Origin: Comamonadaceae bacterium | Lineage (GTDB): Bacteria; Pseudomonadota; Gammaproteobacteria; Burkholderiales; Burkholderiaceae_C | Assembly: GCA_947460165.1 (NCBI GenBank) | Contig: CANHKH010000143.1 | Coordinates: 1 to 7,956 of the forward strand | Direction of reading: 5' to 3' | DNA: 7,956 nucleotides | In this document: positions 1 to 6,295 of the stretch, in pieces | Layout: each line of letters opens with the position of its first letter | Position numbering within the stretch: position 1 is the first letter of the stretch | Position numbers and translations under genes: made by a program | The notes under the pieces: generated by a model | What the model was told of the DNA's origin: nothing | Databases searched by the model: none | What the model saw: the letters and a program-made list of their open reading frames with translations, nothing else

Positions 1-440
1 ATTCGGCCCGCTACGGCATTGCCTGGGGCGCTTTGGGTGCGGCCGAAGACTGCTACCTGCGCGCCCGCCAGTACGTGCTGGACCGCCAACAGTTTGGCCG
101 CCCCTTGGCCGCCAACCAGCTGATCCAGAAAAAACTGGCTGACATGGTCACCGAAATCTCGCTGGGCCTGCAAGGCTGCCTGCGCTTGGGCCGCATGAAG
201 GACGAGGGCACGGCCTCGGTGGAGATCACCTCGATTTTGAAGCGCAACAGCTGCGGCAAGGCGCTGGACATTGCCCGCGTGGCGCGCGACATGATGGGCG
301 GCAACGGCATTTCTGACGAGTACGGCGTGGCCCGCCACCTGGTGAACCTGGAGGTGGTCAACACCTATGAAGGCACCCACGACATTCACGCGCTGATTCT
401 GGGCCGGGCCATCACAGGCATTGCCGCCTTCGCCAACTGA
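1..440 (+). CDS. gcdH: Glutaryl-CoA dehydrogenase, C-terminal part (5' end outside window)
   Basis: This is the end of an acyl-CoA dehydrogenase-family flavoenzyme. The family oxidises and decarboxylates glutaryl-CoA to crotonyl-CoA in cytoplasmic lysine, tryptophan and glutarate breakdown. The first complete codon is at base 3, giving 145 visible residues of an expected total near 395, so about 250 N-terminal residues are missing. Visible landmarks are RYGIAWGALGAAE near the start, DRQQFGRPLAANQLIQKKLADM, RDMMGGNGISDEY, and VNTYEGTHDIHALILGR near the end. The Glu of YEGTHDI (codon 369-371) matches the known catalytic base of glutaryl-CoA dehydrogenase (Glu370 in the human enzyme). YEGTHDIHALILGRAITGI is the wording of GcdH rather than of generic acyl-CoA dehydrogenases. 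The stop TGA (438-440) shares its A with the next gene's ATG, and the neighbouring CoA-transferase supports the glutarate assignment. Nothing appears broken; the truncation is only the window edge. Confidence 0.94.
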   Translation, partial: SARYGIAWGALGAAEDCYLRARQYVLDRQQFGRPLAANQLIQKKLADMVTEISLGLQGCLRLGRMKDEGTASVEITSILKRNSCGKALDIARVARDMMGGNGISDEYGVARHLVNLEVVNTYEGTHDIHALILGRAITGIAAFAN

Positions 441-1591
441 TGCCCTCTGCCCTGCCCCAGCCGCTGGCCGGCCTCAAGGTCTTGGACCTGTCCCGCGTGC
501 TGGCTGGCCCCTGGGCTGGCCAGCTCTTGGCCGACTACGGCGCGCAGGTGCTCAAGGTCGAGCGGCCAGGCGCAGGCGACGACACACGCACCTGGGGCCC
601 ACCCTGGTGGGGCGAGGGCGAGGACAAAGTGGCGGCGTATTTTTTGTGTGCCAACCGGGGCAAGCGCTCGGTGGCCATAGACCTGGCCAGCCCCGAGGGC
701 GCCGCCCAGGTTCGCCAGCTGGCGCTGCAAGCCGATGTGCTGCTGGAGAACTACAAGGTGGGGCAGCTGGCCAAGTACGGCCTGGACGCGGCCAGCTTGC
801 AGGCGCTCAACCCTGGCTTGATTTACTGCTCGGTGACGGGCTATGGCCAAGACGGGCCCATGGCGCACAAAGCGGGCTACGACTTTGCCATTCAGGCCGA
901 AGGCGGGCTGATGAGCATCACCGGCGACAAAGGCGGCGAGCCGCAAAAAGTGGGCGTGGCGGTGGTGGACCTCATGACCGGTGTGTACGCCACCACGGCC
1001 ATTTTGGCGGCGCTGCACGAGCGCAGTCGCACGGGACTGGGCCGGGTGATTGACGCGGCCTTGTTTGACGTGCAGGTGGCCATGCTGGCCAACCAGGCCA
1101 GCAACCAATTGGTGGGCGGCATCACGCCCACGCGCATGGGCAATGCCCACCCCAACATCGTGCCCTACCAGGTGCTGCCCACCCAAGACGGGCACATGGT
1201 GCTGGCCATTGGCAACGACGGGCAGTTTGCACGCTTTTGCGAGGCCGCAGGCCACGCGGCCGTGGCCCAAGATGAGCGTTTTTCAAGCAATCCAAAGCGG
1301 GTGCAACACCGCGCCGAGCTGGTGCCACTGCTGACTGCCTGGACCTTGGGCCGCAGCACGGCCGACTGGGTGGCGCTGCTGGAACATGCGGCCGTGCCTT
1401 GCTCGCCGATTTTGGACGTGGCCCAGGTGATGACCCACCCCCACGTACTCGCACGCGGCATGCGTTTAGAAGCGGCTGACGGAGCACCGCCCATGATCGC
1501 CACCCCCATGCGCTTTGACGGGCAAAGACCACAGGCGCAGTTGTCACCGCCGGGCTTGAACAATTCCAATCCGGAGTGGCTCAAGGACTGA
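440..1591 (+). CDS. Class III (CaiB/BaiF) CoA-transferase, probably succinyl-CoA:glutarate CoA-transferase
   Basis: A 383-residue family III CoA-transferase, a normal length for the family. These enzymes move CoA between acids through an aspartyl-CoA anhydride. The N-terminal Rossmann-like part has LKVLDLSRVLAGPWAGQLLADYGAQVLKVE (residues 12-41, standard for the family) and GKRSVAIDL at 74-82. The catalytic Asp is most likely D177 in VAVVDLMTG. YCSVTGYGQDGP (129-140) and the later HPNIVPYQ segment are also typical. The ATG at 440 was chosen because it forms TGATG with the gcdH stop and leaves the conserved start intact. No Shine-Dalgarno sequence is evident, so translation by coupling to gcdH is likely. 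The substrate is inferred from context: family members beside gcdH, including human SUGCT, make glutaryl-CoA from glutarate using succinyl-CoA. Family membership is firm; substrate identity is moderate. Confidence 0.93.
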   Translation: MPSALPQPLAGLKVLDLSRVLAGPWAGQLLADYGAQVLKVERPGAGDDTRTWGPPWWGEGEDKVAAYFLCANRGKRSVAIDLASPEGAAQVRQLALQADVLLENYKVGQLAKYGLDAASLQALNPGLIYCSVTGYGQDGPMAHKAGYDFAIQAEGGLMSITGDKGGEPQKVGVAVVDLMTGVYATTAILAALHERSRTGLGRVIDAALFDVQVAMLANQASNQLVGGITPTRMGNAHPNIVPYQVLPTQDGHMVLAIGNDGQFARFCEAAGHAAVAQDERFSSNPKRVQHRAELVPLLTAWTLGRSTADWVALLEHAAVPCSPILDVAQVMTHPHVLARGMRLEAADGAPPMIATPMRFDGQRPQAQLSPPGLNNSNPEWLKD

Positions 1592-1595
1592 GACC

Positions 1596-1618
1596 GTGAT
1601 CCTTGTGCGAAGGATTGC
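1596..1618. other. Short inverted repeat after the CoA-transferase gene
   Basis: ATCCTT (1599-1604) and AAGGAT (1610-1615) form a perfect 6-bp stem with a 5-base GTGCG loop. Two G-U pairs and one G-C pair can extend it to 1596-1618. It starts five bases after the CoA-transferase stop, where a terminator would sit, but no T-rich run follows on either strand. It could stabilise the 3' end or assist Rho-dependent ending. Only the symmetry is directly seen. Confidence 0.35.
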
Positions 1619-1669
1619 TGGCAGGCTGTCTACAAATACAAGATGAGGCTCTCCTTGCAGGAGCTTGCC

Positions 1670-1686
1670 GGCCAGCGAATCTGGCC
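1670..1686. other. Second inverted repeat in the CoA-transferase/hrcA convergent gap
   Basis: GGCCAG (1670-1675) and CTGGCC (1681-1686) make a perfect 6-bp stem with loop CGAAT. On the + strand it is followed by AAAAA rather than T residues, and on the - strand by GGCAAGC, so it is not a textbook intrinsic terminator in either direction. It lies about 50 bases past the hrcA stop. Apart from this, the 1596-1618 repeat and a 4-bp stem at 1651-1663, nothing is recognised in 1592-1738. Confidence 0.3.
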
Positions 1687-1738
1687 AAAAAGCGAGTTTT
1701 CAACAGCGGCCAGGTCGGGGGGCAGACAAGACTCAGCC

Positions 1739-2755
1739 CTACTTGCTGTAACTCAAAGCCGTGCTGACCAGCTTGGAGGTGATGTCCACAATCTGGATCA
1801 TGCGGTCGTAAGGCATGCGCGTGGGGCCAATCACGCCCAAGGTGCCCACCACCTGACCGTCGACCTCATAGGGCGCGGTGACCACCGACAGCTCTTGAAA
1901 GGGCACGACCTGGCTTTCACCGCCTATGTAGATGCGCACGCCCTCGGCGCGGCTGGACACGTCGAGCAGGCGGATCAGCTGGGCTTTTTGCTCGAACAAA
2001 TCAAACAGCTTGCGCAAGCTGCCCATGTCGCTGGAAAAGTCGCTCACGGTGAGCAAGTTGCGCTCGCCAGAGATCACCACCTCGTCGCGCGACTCAATGG
2101 CTTCTGAGCCCACTTGCACCGCCGCCTGCATGAGGCTGGCAATCTCGCTGCGCAAGGCCTCGACCTCGTGCTTGAGCCGCTCGCGCACGGTTTCTATGGC
2201 CATGCCTGCGTAGTGGCCGTTCAAAAAATTCGCCGCCTCCACCAGCTGCGTGGAGGTGTAGTCGGTCTCGGTGAAGATGACACGGTTTTGCACGTCGCCC
2301 TCGGGAGAGACGATGATGACCAAGAGCCTGCGCTCAGACAAACGCATGAACTCGATGTGGCGAAACACCGAGCTGCGCCTGGGCGCCATCACCACGCCCA
2401 CAAAGTGCGAGAGGCTGGACAACATGTGCGCGGCGTTGCTCAACACTTTTTGCGGCTGGTCAGGCGCCAAGGTTTGCTGGGCCACCAGCGCTTCGAGTGA
2501 GCCAGGGGCGCGCCCGGTGGTCAGCATGGTGTCCACGAACAGGCGGTAGCCACGGGCGGTGGGAATGCGGCCGGCCGAGGTGTGGGGGCTGACGATGAGG
2601 CCCAGTTCTTCCAAGTCGCTCATCACATTGCGAATGGTGGCCGGCGAGAGCTCCAGGCCCGAGGCTTTGGACAGCGTGCGCGAGCCCACGGGTTGCCCGT
2701 CGGCGATGTAGCGCTCGACCAGGGCTTTGAGCAAAAGTTTGGCGCGGTCGTCCAT
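1739..2755 (-). CDS. hrcA: Heat-inducible transcription repressor HrcA
   Basis: A 338-residue protein, the usual size for HrcA, which represses groESL and related chaperone operons by binding CIRCE inverted repeats; GroEL activity helps keep it functional. The N-terminal winged helix-turn-helix covers about residues 1-75, with ERYIADGQPVGSRTL and SPATIRNVMSDLEELGLI followed by the wing SPHTSAGRIPTARGYR. The middle is the GAF-like and inserted dimerisation region, with FLNGHYAG and VVISGERNLL. The C-terminus has GVIGPTRMPYDR (from residue 307), a hallmark of the family. The start MDDRAKLLLKALVERYI matches the usual HrcA N-terminus. No Shine-Dalgarno sequence is visible upstream (rightward) of the ATG. 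The gene is divergent from nadK. No CIRCE element was found in the window, so the targets lie elsewhere and autoregulation is not supported here. Confidence 0.97.
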   Translation of the reverse strand: MDDRAKLLLKALVERYIADGQPVGSRTLSKASGLELSPATIRNVMSDLEELGLIVSPHTSAGRIPTARGYRLFVDTMLTTGRAPGSLEALVAQQTLAPDQPQKVLSNAAHMLSSLSHFVGVVMAPRRSSVFRHIEFMRLSERRLLVIIVSPEGDVQNRVIFTETDYTSTQLVEAANFLNGHYAGMAIETVRERLKHEVEALRSEIASLMQAAVQVGSEAIESRDEVVISGERNLLTVSDFSSDMGSLRKLFDLFEQKAQLIRLLDVSSRAEGVRIYIGGESQVVPFQELSVVTAPYEVDGQVVGTLGVIGPTRMPYDRMIQIVDITSKLVSTALSYSK

Positions 2756-2801
2756 GATGAGCTGATTCTAAGGACACCCACCCGTGTGATGTAATTTGTC
2801 A
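2756..2801. promoter_or_regulatory. Divergent hrcA/nadK control region
   Basis: Only 46 bases separate the two start codons, so any close promoters for both genes must be here or overlap coding sequence. For nadK, TGTAAT (2790-2795) preceded by TG at 2787-2788 fits an extended -10 element; transcription would then start at about the nadK ATG. For hrcA, reading the - strand, TAGAAT occupies 2770-2765 and would start transcription about three bases before the hrcA ATG. A perfect TTGACA lies on the - strand at 2802-2797, but it is 26 bases from TAGAAT, too far to pair with it. No good -35 partners and no CIRCE sequence are seen. The boxes are visible; promoter function is inference. Confidence 0.4.
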
Positions 2802-3677
2802 ATGAATTCTCATTTCCGGCATGTGGCACTCATAGGCAAATACCATGCGCTGGGCTCGCGTTCGGCGCTGGAGGACATCGCCCAATTCCTGCACCGCCAG
2901 GGCTGCGAGGTGAGCCTGGAGACCGACACCGCCAACAACACCGGCCTGATCGGCTACCCCGCTTTGAGCGTGAGCCAAATTGGTGCACAGTGCGACTTGG
3001 GGCTGGTGGTGGGCGGCGACGGCACCATGCTGGGGATAGGCCGACAGTTGGCCCAGCATGGGGTGCCGCTCATTGGCATCAACCAAGGCCGGCTGGGCTT
3101 CATCACCGACATCCCTTTTGAGGGTTTTCAAGCCACGCTGGGTCCCATGCTGCGCGGCATGTACGACGCAGAAGACAGAACCATGATGCAGGCGCGCGTG
3201 ATGCGCGACGGCCACTGCGTGTTCTCGGCCACGGCGCTCAATGACGTGGTGGTCAACCGCGGGGCCACGGCGGGCATGGTGGAGCTGCGGGTGGAGGTGG
3301 ACGGCCGCTTTGTGGCCAACCAGCGGGCCGACGGGCTGATCATTGCCACGCCCACGGGCTCGACGGCCTACGCCCTGTCGGCGGGCGGGCCGCTCATGCA
3401 CCCCTCGATTGCGGGCTGGTTGCTGGTGCCGATTGCCCCGCACACCCTGAGCAACCGGCCCATTGTGCTGCCCGACCGGGGCGAGGTGGCCATTGAGGTG
3501 GTGGCCGGGCGCGATGCCAGCGCCAACTTTGACATGCAGTCCCTGGCCACCTTGCTGCACGGCGACCGCATTGTGGTGACCCGCTCTGAGCACCAGGCGC
3601 GCTTTTTGCACCCCCAGCGCTGGAGTTACTTCGACACGCTGCGCAAAAAAATGCACTGGAACGAGGGCGGCGTCTGA
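2802..3677 (+). CDS. nadK: NAD kinase
   Basis: A 291-residue ATP-dependent NAD kinase that phosphorylates NAD to NADP in the cytoplasm and so sets the NADPH supply. The diagnostic GGDGT motif is at residues 71-75 (VVGGDGTMLG). GINQGRLGFITD lies at 92-103, ALNDVVVNRG at 145-154, and DGLIIATPTGSTAYALSAGGP at about 177-197. The last block is the conserved NAD-binding and catalytic stretch. Length and wording match betaproteobacterial NadK. The ATG at 2802 is preferred over an in-frame TTG at 2796 because MNSHFRHVALIGKY fits the family start. Neither start has a Shine-Dalgarno sequence. The gene diverges from hrcA and is followed 75 bases later by recN in the same direction, the pairing also known in E. 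coli. No defect is seen. Confidence 0.97.
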   Translation: MNSHFRHVALIGKYHALGSRSALEDIAQFLHRQGCEVSLETDTANNTGLIGYPALSVSQIGAQCDLGLVVGGDGTMLGIGRQLAQHGVPLIGINQGRLGFITDIPFEGFQATLGPMLRGMYDAEDRTMMQARVMRDGHCVFSATALNDVVVNRGATAGMVELRVEVDGRFVANQRADGLIIATPTGSTAYALSAGGPLMHPSIAGWLLVPIAPHTLSNRPIVLPDRGEVAIEVVAGRDASANFDMQSLATLLHGDRIVVTRSEHQARFLHPQRWSYFDTLRKKMHWNEGGV

Positions 3678-3719
3678 GAAGGTGTCACACCGCCCAGTTA
3701 CGATTCTTGTTGTTTTTAT
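3665..3719 (+). terminator. Possible weak terminator or attenuator between nadK and recN
   Basis: GGGCGG (3665-3670, in the last nadK codons) is perfectly complementary to CCGCCC (3690-3695), enclosing the nadK stop in a 19-base loop. A competing small hairpin, GGTGT-C-ACACC, sits at 3681-3691. A T-rich stretch (3704-3719, ending TTGTTTTTAT) follows, but about eight bases after the stem, farther than in a classical intrinsic terminator. This would make partial read-through into recN plausible. The complementarity is seen directly; termination is inferred. Confidence 0.3.
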
Positions 3720-3752
3720 CGGCCCCTCGCGACTGCCTGCACCGCCCAAGCC

Positions 3753-5396
3753 ATGAGCCTCAAAAGCATTTACCTCAGGGATTTCGTCATCGTCGAAGAA
3801 CTCGAACTCGACCTGAGCGCGGGCTTTACCGTGCTCACGGGCGAGACCGGGGCGGGCAAGTCCATCTTGATCGATGCCTTGCAACTGGCGCTGGGCGCAC
3901 GCGCTGACGCGGCAGTGGTCCGTGAAGGCGCCCAGCGCTGCGAGATCAGCGCCAGTTTTGACGCCACGCCCACCCTGAAAACATGGCTGGAGCAAGCCGG
4001 CTTGGACGCGGGCGATGAGCTGCTGCTCAAACGCACCATTGATGCGCAAGGCAAAAGCCGGGCTTGGATCAATGGCAGCCCCGCCACCGTCACGCAGCTG
4101 CGCGAACTCGGCGACCAACTGGTGGACATCCACGGCCAGCACGCCTGGCAAAGCCTGACCCGCCCCGAGGCGGTGCGCGGCCTGCTCGATGCCTATGCCG
4201 GGCTGTCGACAGCCGCCTTGCACGAGCACTGGGCGCGCTGGCGCGAGGCCGGCCGAGCCCTGGCGCAGGCCCACCTGGCCCAAGATAGCTTGGCTCGCGA
4301 GCAAGAACGCCTGGCCTGGCAGATCGGCGAGCTCGACAAACTCGCGCCCGGCGACGAGGAGTGGGACGAGCTCAACAGCCAGCACAGCCGCTTGTCCCAT
4401 GCCCAAGCCCTGCGCGATGCGGTGCAAACGGCGGTGGACGCCTTGCAAGACGCCGACGACAACGCCTGCACCTTGATCAGCCGCGCCATCCAGGCCCTGC
4501 AGCCTCAGTCCAGCATTGAGCCGCGCTTTGCCAGCATGGTGGACGAGCTCTCCAGCGCCTTGGCCATGGCCGAAGACGCCGTGCACTCGCTGCACACCTA
4601 TGCCCGCCACGCCGAGCTGGAACCGCAGCGCTTGCAAGAGCTCGATGCGCGCCTGGGCCAATGGGTGAGCCTGGCCAGGCGCTACAAGCGCAGCCCTGCT
4701 GAGTTGCCGGCGCTGCTCAGCGGCTGGAAGGCCGAGCTCCAGCAGCTCGATGCGGCGGCTGATTTGGCCGCCCTGGAAAAATCCGAGGCCAGCGCGCGCA
4801 GCGCCTTCATGGCCGAGGCCAAGGCCTTGAGCAAGGCCAGAAGCAAGGCCGCGCCGGCCTTGGCCAAAGCCATCACCCAGGCCATGCAAGGCCTGGGCAT
4901 GCAGGGCGGGCAGTTTGAAGTGCAGTTGGACAAACTCGACGAGCCCCAACAGCACGGGCTGGAGCAGGTGCAGTTTTTGGTGGCAGGCCACCCGGGTGCC
5001 ACGCCCCGGCCTGTGGGCAAGGTGGCCTCTGGCGGCGAGCTTTCCCGCATGGCGCTGGCCATTGCCGTGACCACCAGCCAGCTGGGCACGGCCCAAACCC
5101 TGATTTTTGACGAGGTTGACTCCGGTGTGGGCGGCGCCGTGGCCGAGACCGTGGGCCGCCTCATGAAGCAGCTGGGCCAGGACCGCCAGGTCATGGCCGT
5201 GACCCATTTGCCCCAGGTGGCGGCCTGCGCTGACCAGCATTGGGTGGTGGCCAAGCACAGCCGGGGCGGCCGCACTGTCAGCGGCGTGCATGCGGTGGAC
5301 GGCGAGCAGCGCGTGGCCGAAGTGGCCCGCATGCTGGGCGGCGAGCGTCTGTCCAGCACCACGCTGGCCCACGCCAAGGAAATGTTGGGGCCATGA
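3753..5396 (+). CDS. recN: DNA repair protein RecN (SMC-like ATPase)
   Basis: A 547-residue RecN, close to the 553 of E. coli. It is an SMC-like ATPase acting early in double-strand-break repair, helping hold and align broken DNA ends for RecA-dependent recombination. The N-terminal ABC half has Walker A GETGAGKS (30-37) and the Q-loop region VDIHGQH (124-130). Residues about 155-375 are a long Leu/Ala/Gln/Glu-rich helical region expected to form the antiparallel coiled coil. The C-terminal ABC half has signature VASGGELSR (424-432), Walker B TLIFDEVDSGVGG (449-461) and the switch histidine in AVTHLPQVAA (H485). All ATPase motifs are intact. The ATG at 3753 is chosen because MSLKSIYLRDFVIVEELELD is the standard start; no strong ribosome site precedes it. 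No convincing LexA box (CTGT-N8-ACAG) is seen in 3678-3752, so SOS control is not supported by the sequence. It overlaps rapZ by ATGA. Confidence 0.98.
   Translation: MSLKSIYLRDFVIVEELELDLSAGFTVLTGETGAGKSILIDALQLALGARADAAVVREGAQRCEISASFDATPTLKTWLEQAGLDAGDELLLKRTIDAQGKSRAWINGSPATVTQLRELGDQLVDIHGQHAWQSLTRPEAVRGLLDAYAGLSTAALHEHWARWREAGRALAQAHLAQDSLAREQERLAWQIGELDKLAPGDEEWDELNSQHSRLSHAQALRDAVQTAVDALQDADDNACTLISRAIQALQPQSSIEPRFASMVDELSSALAMAEDAVHSLHTYARHAELEPQRLQELDARLGQWVSLARRYKRSPAELPALLSGWKAELQQLDAAADLAALEKSEASARSAFMAEAKALSKARSKAAPALAKAITQAMQGLGMQGGQFEVQLDKLDEPQQHGLEQVQFLVAGHPGATPRPVGKVASGGELSRMALAIAVTTSQLGTAQTLIFDEVDSGVGGAVAETVGRLMKQLGQDRQVMAVTHLPQVAACADQHWVVAKHSRGGRTVSGVHAVDGEQRVAEVARMLGGERLSSTTLAHAKEMLGP
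4821..4856 (+). repeat. Imperfect 12-base tandem repeat inside recN
   Basis: AAGGCC recurs exactly every 12 bases at 4821, 4833 and 4845. The three units encode KALS, KARS and KAAP (RecN residues 357-368). Further GGCC-containing words surround it. It lies on the returning arm of the predicted coiled coil, where Lys/Ala-rich helix is expected. It keeps the reading frame and probably reflects protein composition more than a functional DNA element. Confidence 0.55.
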
Positions 5397-6286
5397 ACAC
5401 CAAGTCGAACATCTCCATGGACATGGTGCTGATCACGGGCATGTCGGGCTCTGGCAAGTCCGTGGCCTTGCACGCGCTGGAAGACGCCGGTTACTACTGC
5501 GTGGACAACCTGCCCCCGGAGTTGCTCAGCAGCTTTGTGGCGCTGGAGCAGCGCCACGGCGCCAAAAAAGTGGGCATTGCCATGGACGTGCGCAGCGCGT
5601 CTTCTTTGCCCCTGGTGCCCCAGCTGCTGCGTGAGCTGCGCGGGCAAGGCATCTCGGTCACGCCTATTTTTCTCGATTCAAGCACCGAGACCTTGGTGCG
5701 GCGCTTTTCTGAAACCCGGCGCTTGCACCCACTGACGCGCATGGAGTTGTCGGACCAGCACCGCGCCTTGGTGGACGCCATTGAGCTCGAGCGCGAGCTG
5801 CTGGGCGAGTTGCGCGAGCATGCCCATGTGCTGGATTCGAGCATGATCCGGCCGGCGCAATTGCAGGCCAGCGTCAAAGCCTTGATAGCCGCGCCCAACG
5901 ACCAGCTCACCTTGGTGTTTGAATCCTTTGCTTTCAAGCGCGGCGTGCCCATGAATGCCGACTACGTGTTCGACGTGCGCATGCTGCCCAACCCGCATTA
6001 CCAGCCCGAGTTGAAGTCGCTCACCGGCCGAGACGAGCCTGTGGCTGCTTACTTGCGAGGCAGCGCTGAAGTGACCGACATGTTGGTGGGCATTGAGGGT
6101 TTTATCATGCGCTGGCTGGACGCCTTGGCCCGCGACCACCGCAGCTATGTGACCGTGGCCATAGGTTGCACGGGCGGGCAGCACCGCTCGGTGTACTTGG
6201 TCGAGGCGCTGGCCCTGGCCTTCAGTGCAAGTTGGCCCACGCTCAAGAGGCACCGCGAATTGGATGCCTTGAACACCAAAGCCTGA
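5393..6286 (+). CDS. rapZ: RapZ (YvcJ family) P-loop nucleotide-binding RNA adapter
   Basis: A 297-residue RapZ homologue (E. coli 284). In enterobacteria RapZ binds the small RNA GlmZ and directs RNase E to it, controlling glucosamine-6-phosphate synthase; elsewhere in the family the role is less clear. The N-terminal P-loop domain has GMSGSGKS (16-23), GYYCVDNLPPELL (33-45), MDVR (64-67) and SETRRLHPL (106-114). The C-terminal domain has ESFAFKRGVP (177-186), FDVRMLPNPHY (193-203) and the family-defining IGCTGGQHRSVYLVE (257-271). The ATG at 5393 overlaps the recN stop (ATGA), with AAGGA at 5376-5380 some 12 bases upstream. A later in-frame ATG at 5417 (MDMVLITGMSG) is also possible and would give 289 residues. 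The C-terminus after KRHREL lacks the terminal basic KRK cluster used by the E. coli protein for RNA binding. GlmZ control should therefore not be assumed. Confidence 0.96.
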   Translation: MNTKSNISMDMVLITGMSGSGKSVALHALEDAGYYCVDNLPPELLSSFVALEQRHGAKKVGIAMDVRSASSLPLVPQLLRELRGQGISVTPIFLDSSTETLVRRFSETRRLHPLTRMELSDQHRALVDAIELERELLGELREHAHVLDSSMIRPAQLQASVKALIAAPNDQLTLVFESFAFKRGVPMNADYVFDVRMLPNPHYQPELKSLTGRDEPVAAYLRGSAEVTDMLVGIEGFIMRWLDALARDHRSYVTVAIGCTGGQHRSVYLVEALALAFSASWPTLKRHRELDALNTKA

Positions 6287-6295
6287 GCTTCAGGC
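6281..6295. other. Perfect inverted repeat covering the rapZ and mutY stop codons
   Basis: GCCTGA (6281-6286), GCT, TCAGGC (6290-6295) is a perfect 6-bp stem with a 3-base loop. Each arm is exactly the last Ala codon plus TGA stop of one gene: rapZ on the + strand, mutY on the - strand. On the - strand the stem is followed by TTTGGTGTTC, a weak T-rich tail. On the + strand no T run follows. It is placed to mark the end of both transcripts, but the short stem and poor tails make it a weak terminator candidate. Confidence 0.4.

Noticed and set aside
386..1270. Antisense open frame of 294 codons opposite the CoA-transferase gene
   Set aside because: It is in antisense register with the real gene for the same compositional reason; no domain is recognisable.
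1643..2107. + strand open frame starting in the convergent gap and running into hrcA
   Set aside because: Most of it is the antisense of hrcA; no recognisable domain and no ribosome site.
2796..2801. TTG start for nadK two codons upstream of the ATG
   Set aside because: The ATG at 2802 gives the expected N-terminus, and no ribosome site favours the TTG.
2826..2831. GCACTC, a half-match to the CIRCE operator arm, just inside nadK
   Set aside because: There is no matching GAGTGC arm nine bases later, so it is not a CIRCE element.
3678..3752. Search for a LexA/SOS box and a recN promoter
   Set aside because: No CTGT-N8-ACAG-like palindrome is present. TTTTAT at 3714-3719 is only a partial -10 match without a -35 partner.
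2799..5372. Very long antisense open frame (857 codons, - strand) opposite nadK and most of recN
   Set aside because: It is codon-in-register with nadK and recN, which share the same frame. Stops could arise only from sense TTA, CTA or TCA codons, which are rare in this GC-rich sequence. The product is His/Gly/Ala/Gln-rich with no recognisable motif, while both sense genes have complete conserved motifs.
4682..5647. Antisense open frame of 321 codons across the end of recN and the start of rapZ
   Set aside because: Low-complexity Ala/Ser/Cys/Trp-rich translation with no motif; both overlapped genes are well conserved families.
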